This document shows, piece after piece, positions 29,057-39,618 of a stretch of 64,000 nucleotides of DNA. Position 1 is the first letter of the stretch; every line of letters starts with the position of its first letter. This DNA is from Phytophthora colocasiae (taxonomy: Eukaryota > Oomycota > Peronosporomycetes > Peronosporales > Peronosporaceae), in contig JAGKQI010000047.1 in assembly GCA_018806915.1 (NCBI GenBank), forward strand, positions 806,001 through 870,000, read 5' to 3'. The notes beneath the pieces were generated by a model. It saw only the letters and a program-made list of their open reading frames with translations. It did not search any database and was not told where the DNA came from. Both the position numbers and the translations under genes were made by a program.

Positions 29057-31310
29057 ATGCGTATTTTGTTTTGTTTTTTGAAAGGAAAAACAAAACAATA
29101 ACAATTTTGCCTCTTTGATTAAGTAGCAGCATTGTCAATACTATTTATCGGGTGTTTGGCTTTTCAGTTCTCTAGCTAGTGTCTTCCACGATAGCTGATC
29201 CAACCTTCTTCCCTACCTTTGCTCGACGATGAAGAGAAAGGAAGACGGTTAACAACCTGGGTAAAGAGAATTCCAGCCGAGTCCAAAGAGCTGTAGGCTC
29301 GGTGAATTTCGTCGTTGGATAGTAACGACTCGACATGCTTCATCAACCTTTGAAGCTCAGCTAGGCGAACTTTCATTGATCTACTGGACATGTCGTGCTT
29401 TAACAAAACCCGCAGAGGTGGCTGTCCTGCGCACCAGTGCTGCCACGCTATACGAAGCGTTCCAGAAGGGAGCGTAAAATCTCTCGGGACGCGATGGAAA
29501 CTGCCAGCCCACATGTAGAGTTCACGTTGTGGGGTCACCAAGCTGGTACCAGTAGCAGGAACTTGCGCAATCGCTGTAGCCGGGGCGACTTCATTCATGA
29601 CTGAGAGCGCTGAACGCGCAAGAACGGCTTCGAACGCCGATTCCAAAGCCTCCAGTGTCATTATGGATCCATTTATGTGCCGTTGAAGTATGCGTTCAAT
29701 AGTTTCCGCCATACTTTGGTGCATTTTGTCAACTTCTGCCTTATACTGAGCTAAGGTGACCATAATTCCGACATGAGGCGGAATACCAGATTGTGTGATG
29801 GGATCGTTTTCTTGATAATTCCGGCAGAATACGCGCTGACGCAACCAGCCAAGTTGATTTTGAGCGGATGTTGAAAACAAAGGTGTCATAAATAATAAAT
29901 GATTTGGAGGCAACTCAGCCCGCAAGTAGGAACTGTGATACAATAATGAGGCTAGGCCGAATTGACAAATCATCCTTAAACTTGGTGGTACGCCAGGAAA
30001 TACTACGTCCATAGTAATACGGAGGCGCTGCTCCAATTCACATCGTTCGTCAGTCTGGTTTGTAAGAGGGGCAAAAAATGGCGGCAAAGTAGCAAACTTA
30101 GGAGAATCGAAAGGAAGTCCAGCTACGTAGCGACCGACAATCATGTCTCCTGCTGCCTCGAATCTTACATACTTGTTTTGAACTCCCGGAAGTGTCCAAC
30201 CAGCCCTTAGACAGATAGCCGCAGCTGACGGTCCAGACGTAGAGCAACTGCTCACGTAAGTTGCGGCACCTTTCCTAGCTGAATGAGTCCCAAAATCATC
30301 TGATGTCAAACCAAACTGAACCAAAATGCTCTTCATGACATCACATTCCAGGTTTTTCTTGAGAATAGTTAAGAAGCGGCTGTACTGATTGCCACCGGGA
30401 AATAATTTGCCGTCTCCATCAAATCCAAAAACTGAAAAATAAATTCCAAGTGCTAACACGGGGCAAATCTCAGGTATGGTGGGGTTGGCATACACGTGCC
30501 TGGGATCTCGCGGTCGACTACCGTCCTGGTCATTCTTCATATGAGCAAATGTAATTGTAACAGAATCTTCGCACTAAGATAGATGTGCATGTCGTATCGA
30601 CTCGGCACTTTTTGCGCGACACATCAGATTCCAGCAGATTATGAGAAAAGAATGACCAAAGATATGCTGCTTTTTGGTCGAATTCAGCATAGTTTTCGCA
30701 ACAGATCTATACATTGAGAACGAGAAAGGTTCTTTACCCTCTCGCAAACGGGCATTTCTGTTCCTGGGCTACTTGGGTCACAGTATGGTGAAGGCCCTTA
30801 AAAAATCGCTTCATCTGGGCATCGAAACCACTGGGCCGAGAATTGCCTGTTGTGTTGTAAAGATAAACAATAGCCGATCGCACAATGCCAAAGGTAGATT
30901 TCCCAGTCACACCACGTTGTTCCATCGAAGTGAGGTAGCGCATGCACTCTTGCGTTGTTAGCGTACTTAAGTCTATTGGACTCACTACAGGAGACCTGGC
31001 AAACCACTCCGCAATTGTGTCTGCATTAATCGTCTCGATGTCACAAAACGAGATCGCGAAAAGTGACTGGCGGCGGTCCTCATCTGATGTGTCGTAAAGC
31101 CACTTGATAAAACGAGTAAGAGCTCGGAGATACACGTACTTTGTCGCACCAGCAGTAGTATTTCCAAGGACCTCCTCCACACGAGCATCAAGAACTTCCA
31201 TCGCTACGACTTGTAAGTGTAAGTGACCCTTAAAATTATGATCAGAATATACTACCAAACAGCATAATATATTCGACGTGCAAGTTGCACGACGAATTCC
31301 ATTTATCTAT
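28899..31310 (-). mobile_element. Crypton unit 4 of 5
   Basis: 2412 bp, ACTT to ACTT. It shares the one-C deletion with unit 3 and has a private extra T near 30759 in the N-terminal coding part. Confidence 0.9.
29176..31258 (-). pseudogene. Crypton tyrosine recombinase, copy 4
   Basis: Catalytic frame 30540-29176 (454 aa, shortened C-terminus as in copy 3). The N-terminal frame 31258-30734 is cut at 174 aa by the extra T. The shared TAG lies before the catalytic frame. Confidence 0.85.
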
Positions 31311-31470
31311 ACTTCTCAAGAATTCGCCGTTCAAATATACCGATTTGTATGTCAATCGTCGTGCAGTGTGCACGGTGAATTCCCCTGAATGCAAATATTC
31401 TAACTATACAAAGATCAAGTAAATTCGCTTTAATGAAAATTATAGCAGATATCTTCGTGCAAACTGCACG
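31277..31470. promoter_or_regulatory. Unit 4/5 junction: ACTT core and three palindromes
   Basis: Palindromes at 31277-31291, 31360-31374 and 31456-31470; ACTT at 31311-31314. Confidence 0.8.
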
Positions 31471-33712
31471 ATGCGTATTTTGTTTTGTTTTTGAAAGGAA
31501 AAAAAACAAAACAATAACAATTTTGCCTCTTTGATTAAGTAGCAGCATTGTCAATACTATTTATCGGGTGTTTGGCTTTTCAGTTCTCTAGCTAGTGTCT
31601 TCCACGATAGCTGATCCAACCTTCTTCCCCTACCTTTGCTCGACGATGAAGAGAAAGGAAGACGGTTAACAACCTGGGTAAAGAGAATTCCAGCCGAGTC
31701 CAAAGAGCTGTAGGCTCGGTGAATTTCGTCGTTGGATAGTAACGACTCGACATGCTTCATCAACCTTTGAAGCTCAGCTAGGCGAACTTTCATTGATCTA
31801 CTGGACATGTCGTGCTTTAACAAAACCCGCAGAGGTGGCTGTCCTGCGCACCAGTGCTGCCACGCTATACGAAGCGTTCCAGAAGGGAGCGTAAAATCTC
31901 TCGGGACGCGATGGAAACTGCCAGCCCACATGTAGAGTTCACGTTGTGGGGTCACCAAGCTGGTACCAGTAGCAGGAACTTGCGCAATCGCTGTAGCCGG
32001 GGCGACTTCATTCATGACTGAGAGCGCTGAACGCGCAAGAACGGCTTCGAACGCCGATTCCAAAGCCTCCAGTGTCATTATGGATCCATTTATGTGCCGT
32101 TGAAGTATGCGTTCAATAGTTTCCGCCATACTTTGGTGCATTTTGTCAACTTCTGCCTTATACTGAGCTAAGGTGACCATAATTCCGACATGAGGCGGAA
32201 TACCAGATTGTGTGATGGGATCGTTTTCTTGATAATTCCGGCAGAATACGCGCTGACGCAACCAGCCAAGTTGATTTTGAGCGGATGTTGAAAACAAAGG
32301 TGTCATAAATAATAAATGATTTGGAGGCAACTCAGCCCGCAAGTAGGAACTGTGATACAATAATGAGGCTAGGCCGAATTGACAAATCATCCTTAAACTT
32401 GGTGGTACGCCAGGAAATACTACGTCCATAGTAATACGGAGGCGCTGCTCCAATTCACATCGTTCGTCAGTCTGGTTTGTAAGAGGGGCAAAAAATGGCG
32501 GCAAAGTAGCAAACTTAGGAGAATCGAAAGGAAGTCCAGCTACGTAGCGACCGACAATCATGTCTCCTGCTGCCTCGAATCTTACATACTTGTTTTGAAC
32601 TCCCGGAAGTGTCCAACCAGCCCTTAGACAGATAGCCGCAGCTGACGGTCCAGACGTAGAGCAACTGCTCACGTAAGTTGCGGCACCTTTCCTAGCTGAA
32701 TGAGTCCCAAAATCATCTGATGTCAAACCAAACTGAACCAAAATGCTCTTCATGACATCACATTCCAGGTTTTTCTTGAGAATAGTTAAGAAGCGGCTGT
32801 ACTGATTGCCACCGGGAAATAATTTGCCGTCTCCATCAAATCCAAAAACTGAAAAATAAATTCCAAGTGCTAACACGGGGCAAATCTCAGGTATGGTGGG
32901 GTTGGCATACACGTGCCTGGGATCTCGCGGTCGACTACCGTCCTGGTCATTCTTCATATGAGCAAATGTAATTGTAACAGAATCTTCGCACTAAGATAGA
33001 TGTGCATGTCGTATCGACTCGGCACTTTTTGCGCGACACATCAGATTCCAGCAGATTATGAGAAAAGAATGACCAAAGATATGCTGCTTTTTGGTCGAAT
33101 TCAGCATAGTTTTCGCAACAGATCTATACATTGAGAACGAGAAAGGTTCTTTACCCTCTCGCAAACGGGCATTTCGTTCCTGGGCTACTTGGGTCACAGT
33201 ATGGTGAAGGCCCTTAAAAAATCGCTTCATCTGGGCATCGAAACCACTGGGCCGAGAATTGCCTGTTGTGTTGTAAAGATAAACAATAGCCGATCGCACA
33301 ATGCCAAAGGTAGATTTCCCAGTCACACCACGTTGTTCCATCGAAGCACTCTTGCGTTGTTAGCGTACTTAAGTCTATTGGACTCACTACAGGAGACCTG
33401 GCAAACCACTCCGCAATTGTGTCTGCATTAATCGTCTCGATGTCACAAAACGAGATCGCGAAAAGTGACTGGCGGCGGTCCTCATCTGATGTGTCGTAAA
33501 GCCACTTGATAAAACGAGTAAGAGCTCGGAGATACACGTACTTTGTCGCACCAGCAGTAGTATTTCCAAGGACCTCCTCCACACGAGCATCAAGAACTTC
33601 CATCGCTACGACTTGTAAGTGTAAGTGACCCTTAAAATTATGATCAGAATATACTACCAAACAGCATAATATATTCGACGTGCAAGTTGCACGACGAATT
33701 CCATTTATCTAT
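31311..33712 (-). mobile_element. Crypton unit 5 of 5
   Basis: 2402 bp. Its right end CCATTTATCTAT-ACTT at 33713-33716 joins a T-run and outer-element DNA. It shares the 14-base deletion and the eight-A tract with unit 2. Right-end palindrome CGTGCA-AGT-TGCACG at 33679-33693. Confidence 0.9.
31557..33660 (-). pseudogene. Crypton tyrosine recombinase, copy 5
   Basis: Catalytic frame 32957-31557 is intact (466 aa). The N-terminal part is split by the 14-base deletion into 33660-33214 and 33341-32991. The shared TAG is present. Confidence 0.85.
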
Positions 33713-33811
33713 ACTTTTTTTTTGAACAGGTGCTCTGATCAGAAACTATACCGCTTATATTCTGATCCCTGATCCAGTTCCAGTTGCAATCTGATCCCAT
33801 ATGAATTCTAC

Positions 33812-33822
33812 CTTCAGCAGCG
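33812..33822 (+). repeat. 11-bp target-site duplication, right copy (S33 gene)
   Basis: CTTCAGCAGCG, identical to 21066-21076. Confidence 0.88.
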
Positions 33823-34359
33823 ATAAGATCATTCCCCCAGGGGGTTCCCGAGGTGGTCGCTTGGGCTGCAACACAGTTGAATAATGTACTGCGTCCAGTA
33901 CCGCGATGATCCATTGTGTACACGTTCACTGCCCCATTCAGTCGGCTTTGCACTTCCAGCATTGTATTTTCCACTAAAAGAAAGCAACAGTTATTAGTAA
34001 TAACTAAGAGAAGAAAACTAAGTAGACAACTTACTTGAAGTCGACGAGTATCCTGGGCCGCCTTGAAGCAGCCAAACATTCGACGCAGTCTCCGGATTGC
34101 CACTTGTGGCTAACAAGCGCTTAACGAAGATGTCGACTTTAGTCGACTCCACATTGGCAGGAGTTTCACAAATTCCCGGGTAGCACAGTGGAGCAGCGTA
34201 TACTGCACACTCTGCGTCTTGTCCTGGATTCGGACCTTCATCAGCGAAAGTGTAGTCGTAGCACGGGTACCAGCCATTCAAATCGCCTTTGGAAGTCGAG
34301 TTTGAAGCTGAAACTTGAGCAGTTGCCACTGCGAGCAGAAAGAGGTGGAGAACCTTCAT
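33812..34359 (-). pseudogene. Serine protease S33, N-terminal part
   Basis: Exon 1 (34359-34035) starts with a signal peptide (MKVLHLFLLAVATAQVSA), continues through Cys-rich WYPCYDY...CYPGIC and ends in the oxyanion motif LLQGGPGYSS. A GT-AG intron (34034-33974) joins in frame to exon 2 (33973-33812), which reads MDHRGTGRST...NDLIAAE up to the 11-bp duplication. The frame then enters the outer element and stops. The catalytic half is at 19762-21076. As the locus stands, the protein would be secreted but lack the catalytic triad. Confidence 0.87.
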
Positions 34360-34759
34360 CCCGATGAATCGATGCCAGCAAAATGAGGAATGAGCGATAG
34401 GCTCACCATTAGCAGAGTGATCCTATACAACATCTGTGGCTGGGATTGCTCTGTCGTCATAACACCTGAGCACATCACTAAGATGAGGGATGCTGTGTTT
34501 CCGCTGTGGTTTACGGTACAACACACAAGAAAAAGGTAAAGGCATAAGCAACATAAACTCCCGTACCTCATAATCGAGTGCAGCAATTTGCTGCACTCGA
34601 TTATGCTGCCAGCAAATTGTTCTACCTCGGTGTTTACCACGTGATCGTTGATGACTGCGACAGTAAACAAGATTTGACAAGTTCCCGTCTACTAGTAACA
34701 GCTTGTGTCATGGTACACTTCTCCTTGTCAACGTCACAAAGGCGCACAGTTCTCTTCGT
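34360..34759. other. Intergenic region with a perfect palindrome
   Basis: No gene supported. It holds the 37-base palindrome described separately and should contain the promoter of the S33 gene. Confidence 0.45.
34569..34605. repeat. Perfect 37-base palindrome
   Basis: Arms of 18 bases (CATAATCGAGTGCAGCAA and its complement) around a single T at 34587. It lies upstream of the S33 gene. Confidence 0.96.
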
Positions 34760-36193
34760 TTACTTCTCTCTGTATCGGCGGAAATTCACGTCCTCGTCAA
34801 GAATGGACCAGACCGGTTCACTCAGTGCCAGGCTAACGTCGATGCTTCCAGTGGTGATTTCGTTCCCAGACTGCAACAACTGATCTTCTGTCGCCATGAA
34901 GTAAACGAGTCCGTCGTACAGTGAAACACGTGTGAACGGTTGTGCAACAAGTGCCGGTGGGACGTCGAATTTAGTGCTTTGGTACACATCAAACTTGCTC
35001 CACTGCGTCACAAAGACACTTTCCTGACTATAGTCGATGCAAAATTGCACTCGACGCTTGTCAGGCTGAACAGCGATCCATTTTATTGCTTCTTGCATGT
35101 CCGTTGGCTCTTGTGGCTGGACACTGTCGTGGATCAACGCAGCGACGACAGATAGCGGAGCATCCAATAGTTGGGCAGTGGGAACTGCAACTACAGGAGA
35201 GAAAACGGCGTTCGGAAAGTATCGAGGCTGAATATCAGGGAGTTGGTTCCGGGTGCGCAAGTTAACCGTTATCAGGAGTTGAGAAGGTAACAGGTTGTCA
35301 CCTTTAACTTTCGTACGTGCACGGTGTATACTCTGCCAAATGTGAGCAGCCAGAGCGCAGAAGGTTGACACAGGTTTCGTTTGATTAGAGTTGGCTTCGG
35401 CCTTGAAGAGCGCGAGTTCGTGTGGTGAAAACCGAATAATGCGTCCATGGACAGGAGGAGTCGGCATATCTTCAGCAGACACAGACGTGTTCATCTCCGG
35501 TGAAAGATTGAAGCCAACCGGTTTAATGTCCAGAGCTTCTAGTCGTTCCTTCGGGGTCATATTGTGCAGATCCGCCTTGTACGAGTAAATTTGTGGGATT
35601 TCTGACAGTTTAAAGCTGTGTTCGTCGTCCAATGAGCTTCGATACAGCTCTGCAAGGTCCTGTACAAGCTGGAAGAACCCAGCGCCATCACAAACAATGT
35701 GTCGGAGGCAAAAGCCGATCGCCACTCCACCACAAGCAAACCGCGTGTGCTGAACATTCAGAATCGGGTCTCGAGTCATCCCAGCTTCACTCGGATCGAA
35801 CGGTGGCAGTAGTGTATTGCCTCCATCCGGTAAATTCGTGACGATAAGTCTAGGAGGTCCTCTATCGTCTCCAATTGCGTTAAAGTCGTCGAGTTTTTCG
35901 TCGCATTCCGCCACTACCAGCTTTGCACCAGCATCAAGTTGCTCAATTTGAGGAGAATTATCCTCCTTCATCACAATTCGACCTGCAAGATGAGGATAAT
36001 AATCCAACAACTTTCCCAACGCACGACGAAACTTCTCGATAGGAATCAGCTCCTTTTCCTCCTCTTGACGATACACGAAGACCACAGTTATCGGCATAAA
36101 ATTCTGCGTAATGTGGTCCAAAGGACCGAGTAATACAGGTTCCTCCAGCTTTGAACTTGCAAGAATTGACAACTCCCCCGTGACTTTAACCAT
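34760..36193 (-). CDS. BAHD/HxxxD-type acyltransferase (paralogue)
   Basis: 477 aa from the ATG at 36193. HxxxDG is intact here as RHIVCDGAGFF, against HIICDA in the paralogue at 15650-17101. The two share PLGPLD, YYPHLAGRIV-type, NLPDGGN-LLPPFD and YQSTKFDVPPALVAQPF-type blocks along their whole length. No intron. A soluble CoA-dependent acyltransferase of unknown substrate. Confidence 0.85.
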   Translation of the reverse strand: MVKVTGELSILASSKLEEPVLLGPLDHITQNFMPITVVFVYRQEEEKELIPIEKFRRALGKLLDYYPHLAGRIVMKEDNSPQIEQLDAGAKLVVAECDEKLDDFNAIGDDRGPPRLIVTNLPDGGNTLLPPFDPSEAGMTRDPILNVQHTRFACGGVAIGFCLRHIVCDGAGFFQLVQDLAELYRSSLDDEHSFKLSEIPQIYSYKADLHNMTPKERLEALDIKPVGFNLSPEMNTSVSAEDMPTPPVHGRIIRFSPHELALFKAEANSNQTKPVSTFCALAAHIWQSIHRARTKVKGDNLLPSQLLITVNLRTRNQLPDIQPRYFPNAVFSPVVAVPTAQLLDAPLSVVAALIHDSVQPQEPTDMQEAIKWIAVQPDKRRVQFCIDYSQESVFVTQWSKFDVYQSTKFDVPPALVAQPFTRVSLYDGLVYFMATEDQLLQSGNEITTGSIDVSLALSEPVWSILDEDVNFRRYREK

Positions 36194-36342
36194 CGTCGAC
36201 TGCCTTGAACGGTAAGTAAACTATTCATCACGACAATAATAATCCATCTCGCTTAATTGCGATATTGTTTTCAAGCGATTGGGAATTACCCATCAAAATA
36301 TATTGGTAACAGCACCAAGCAGCGCACTGTGCGTCTGCAGCA

Positions 36343-37788
36343 ATGAGTGGCAACCTGAAGGTGACGGAGGCGTTGGAGTCCCCTACGCGACTCGTGACGG
36401 ACGTGGCGACGCAATGGCTGGCATCTATGGACGAGATGAGGGACGAGGAGGCTGCACCAGGCAAGACGTCGCCGAAAACCCAAACGGAGAAGAGCAAAAG
36501 CCCCACCGACAGCTTCATTTCACCCAGTGCAAGCTCCAGTCCTGTGACTAAAAAACGTGAGTCAAACGGTGAAGAAGTGCAGGAAGTGCAGAAGAAAAGA
36601 CCCAAGCGGAAGTTCCGGAAATCGACAATCAATGTGCGCAAGGTGGGAAAGTTGTGATAGTCGAAGGAAGGGGTTAATGATAGGGGTTTAATGCGCTATT
36701 GACGACTGGTTTTATAGGAGGAGAAAGCGCATTTACTGGAGGAATTGGCGGAGCTGCATACGAAAATGGAGGAGATCAAGGCCCGAGCATTTGCCACGTG
36801 TGGTGGTGTCGAAGCACGGACACCTAGTGAGATGCAGAGTGCTAACCGGGTGCTGAGACGGGCGATTCAAAAACAACAACTGGAATATACCAAGGTTCAC
36901 GCACTGATGTCGGAGTACTCTTTATTTGTAAGTTGGTTTGGGTGCTTTTCTTTTCCAAGGGATTATATCTGACTGAATGTTATTTATTTCGTTTACCAGA
37001 ACATTCGAGTGGGCAGTCCTATTCACCACCATATACATTTGCAGAAGGACACGCATGCTCGACGAGCTACGTTGCTGTCATTGAAGAGCAGAGTATTGGA
37101 GGATGGAGCCAGGTTTTTAAACGATCGACGACCACGAGTAGACCCGTTGAAACCGATGCGTGAAGACCACGGGTATGAGGCTTCGAACGGCGATTTTTAC
37201 GCTACGTACATCTCTACCATGCAATTCGAGAACACGGTGAAGCAAGTGTACGATATCCTGCTCGCGTACTTCAGCAGCATCGAGATAAGCGTATCAGAAA
37301 AGCTCGGGAACATCACGATCCGTGAAGACGACGACAATATGGCGCCTGGAATCACCCAAAATCGACTGGTATCTACAACTATCGGTGGGCTGCGAATGGA
37401 GTCGAATACCGTCTATTTCTCACGTTACGAACCTGGCGACGAGGACACAGGCCATCAGAACGGATACGGCATTTTCGTGGCCGACTACGTTGACAACGAC
37501 GACTTGAACCCGTACCACCCGCACGAACGTATCCGTCGAGACTTCACCGCTGTGTTGGAACTCACATCATATACGATTCGACATGGTGTACGTGCTAGAT
37601 CGAAGAATACGAACGAGGGGCGAGTCGTTGTGCTCACTCGGTGGGTGCACAGTAAAGTTTACCATCCGGAATACGACATCCCGCAGTCCGGATGGCACGA
37701 GATGCGAGACAACACAGAGCGATGGATCCAAACTCTTCACCACACAATGATGGAGCGATTGTCCCCGGTTGTTTGCTGTCGTAGATAA
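36343..37788 (+). CDS. Basic-coiled-coil family protein, 3 exons
   Basis: Exons 36343-36642, 36718-36927 and 37000-37788 (introns GTGGGA...ATAG and GTAAGT...CCAG, both phase 0) give 432 aa. A Ser/Thr/Glu-rich N-terminus leads to a basic block (KKRPKRKFRKSTINVRK), then a coiled coil starting EEKAHLLEELAEL, then the family domain with VKQVYDILLAYFSSIEISVSE, KLGNITIREDD and DNDDLNPYHPHERIRRD. It begins the second, same-strand run of the family. Confidence 0.78.
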
Positions 37789-37967
37789 AATACAACAGCA
37801 GTATTAATACTAGTACACTTCAACTGGCTGACTTCAATTTCACCAGTCGTAGCTTTTTTTGATAGCCAGATAAGAATGATACCATAAAAATGGTACACTT
37901 GACGCATCAACGGACAGGGATGGATTGCGCGCCACTCGTCATTATCGGAGCTTGTTGACAAGACGAG

Positions 37968-39618
37968 ATGAACGACCTTGCGCGGCTTGATGGTGACGCC
38001 ACTGAGCAGCAACGAGCGACCCGTCTCACGGGTGGACGTCATCCAGATGTGAATGGAGCGTCGAGCCTGACTCCGAGCTTTCCGCAGGCGGAAATGCCGT
38101 TCCGGTCGCTAAACGCAATGCCTAATCCTGCTCTTCTGTGTGTGTCTGCTCCTTACACTGCCAGTACTTCATCCTCTCCATTATCTTCTTCATCATCGAC
38201 TACTGCTGACGTGGTGGACCCAGCGAAAGCATGGGTGGCGCTGATGGAGAGGAGGGGAGTGGTGAACAATGCGACGCCAAGAGAAGAAATGATGAGACCG
38301 AGATCAGCGAGTCTGGAACAGTATACTCGTCTTAGTCGAGGAGAAGATGTGACCTACACGACAAAGAAGAGGGGGATTGAAGAGGAACAACGACCACAGA
38401 GTACGACTGGAGAAGAGGGAAAGAGCTGCACTGCAGCTGTGAAGCCCAAGAGGAAGAGGAAGTATCGAAAAGCGACACATACGATTCGAAAGGTGGGACA
38501 TTGCTATATCATCCTGGTTGGTTTGGAGTAGAACTAAACATTATCATTGAGGCAGGAGGAGAAGGAGAGACTACTGAACGAAGTGGAAGCGCTTAAAGCT
38601 CAGATTGCCGACTTGCGAAGTCACGTCAAAGTGCCGTTCGACGAGAACGAGGAGATCATGAAAAGGAAATACGAAGCTGGGAAAGTCCTACGTGAAGGCG
38701 TACAACAACGTCAGCAATTGTTCAGTCAGCTCTCGTCAATTATGTCCGAGTATACCTTATGTGTAAGTCTCGTGGGTTGCTGTCTTCCGATTTTAAACTG
38801 CTAACGCTACTGTTCTGCAGACTATTCAATCTGGAAGTCCGTTGCAAGACTACATTGTGTTGAAGAATGAGGAACAGTCTCGACACGATACGTTGGCAGC
38901 GATGAAGATCCGGAAGATGGAAAAGGCGCAGAGATTCATGCAGATGCGTCGACCCAAGCTTGACCCGTGCAACACAATGGGCGAAGAACGACGATATGAG
39001 GCTGAGAATGGGGACTTCTGCTCCACCCGCTTCACTGTGACACAGTTCGAACATGCACAGAGCGTCAAACAAGTCTTTGACCTGTTGCTGTTCTACTTCT
39101 GCAACATTGAGATCAGTATCTCGGAGAAAATTGGCCACATTACGATCCGGGAGGACGACGGCAACGATGACAAGGGCATCGTACAGAACCGACTGGTGTC
39201 TATGACCCACAAGAACGTCAAGATGGAGTCCAACACGATCATGTTCTCCCAGTATTACGACTGCAGTACAGACAAGAATAACGGCCCAGGCGATGGAAGT
39301 TTTGGGATCATCGTAGCTGATTTCGTGGACGAAGACGAGCGTCACCCTTACGTCCCCAGCCAACGTGTTCGACGAGACGTTAACGCAGTGTTGGAGATCC
39401 GCGAGTTCGTTCCTCAACGACCTAAGAGCATGGCTGGAAGTTCTCCATCTCGCAAGTCAGTGGTTGTTTTGAGTCGATGGGTGCAAAACCGAATGCACTA
39501 CCCCAAGTTTCCGGTCTGTACGGATGGATGGTATGAACTTCGCGACAATATGGACTTGTGGGGACGTGCGTTGCATCGAACGATAGCAGAAAACCTTCGT
39601 AGTGGAGGCTATAGCTGA
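37968..39618 (+). CDS. Basic-coiled-coil family protein, 3 exons
   Basis: Exons 37968-38492, 38556-38762 and 38821-39618, both introns phase 0 at the family positions (RK|EE and after the coiled coil), 509 aa. The ~155-residue N-terminus is Ser-rich; the true start could be a later Met. Basic block KPKRKRKYRKATHTIRK; coiled coil EEKERLLNEVEALKAQIADL; signature EISISEKIGHITIREDD and DEDERHPYVPSQRVRRD. Confidence 0.77.

Larger units (their letters stand above)
21077..33811. mobile_element. Outer element inserted in the S33 gene, carrying the Crypton array
   Basis: It is flanked by 11-bp duplications. The two ends are imperfect inverted repeats of ~40 bases (GTTACATTTTTTTGGGATCAG against GTAGAATTCATATGGGATCAG, then TGGAnTGAACTGGATC-like sequence). 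An 11-bp duplication suits a Mutator-type element. Without the Cryptons it is only ~690 bp and has no transposase, so it is non-autonomous. Its left part is the GC-rich repeat. Confidence 0.7.

Noticed and set aside
22000..33700. CRISPR-like or satellite reading of the 2.4 kb repeats
   Set aside because: The repeats are full gene-bearing units with a tyrosine recombinase and ACTT junctions, in a eukaryotic context.
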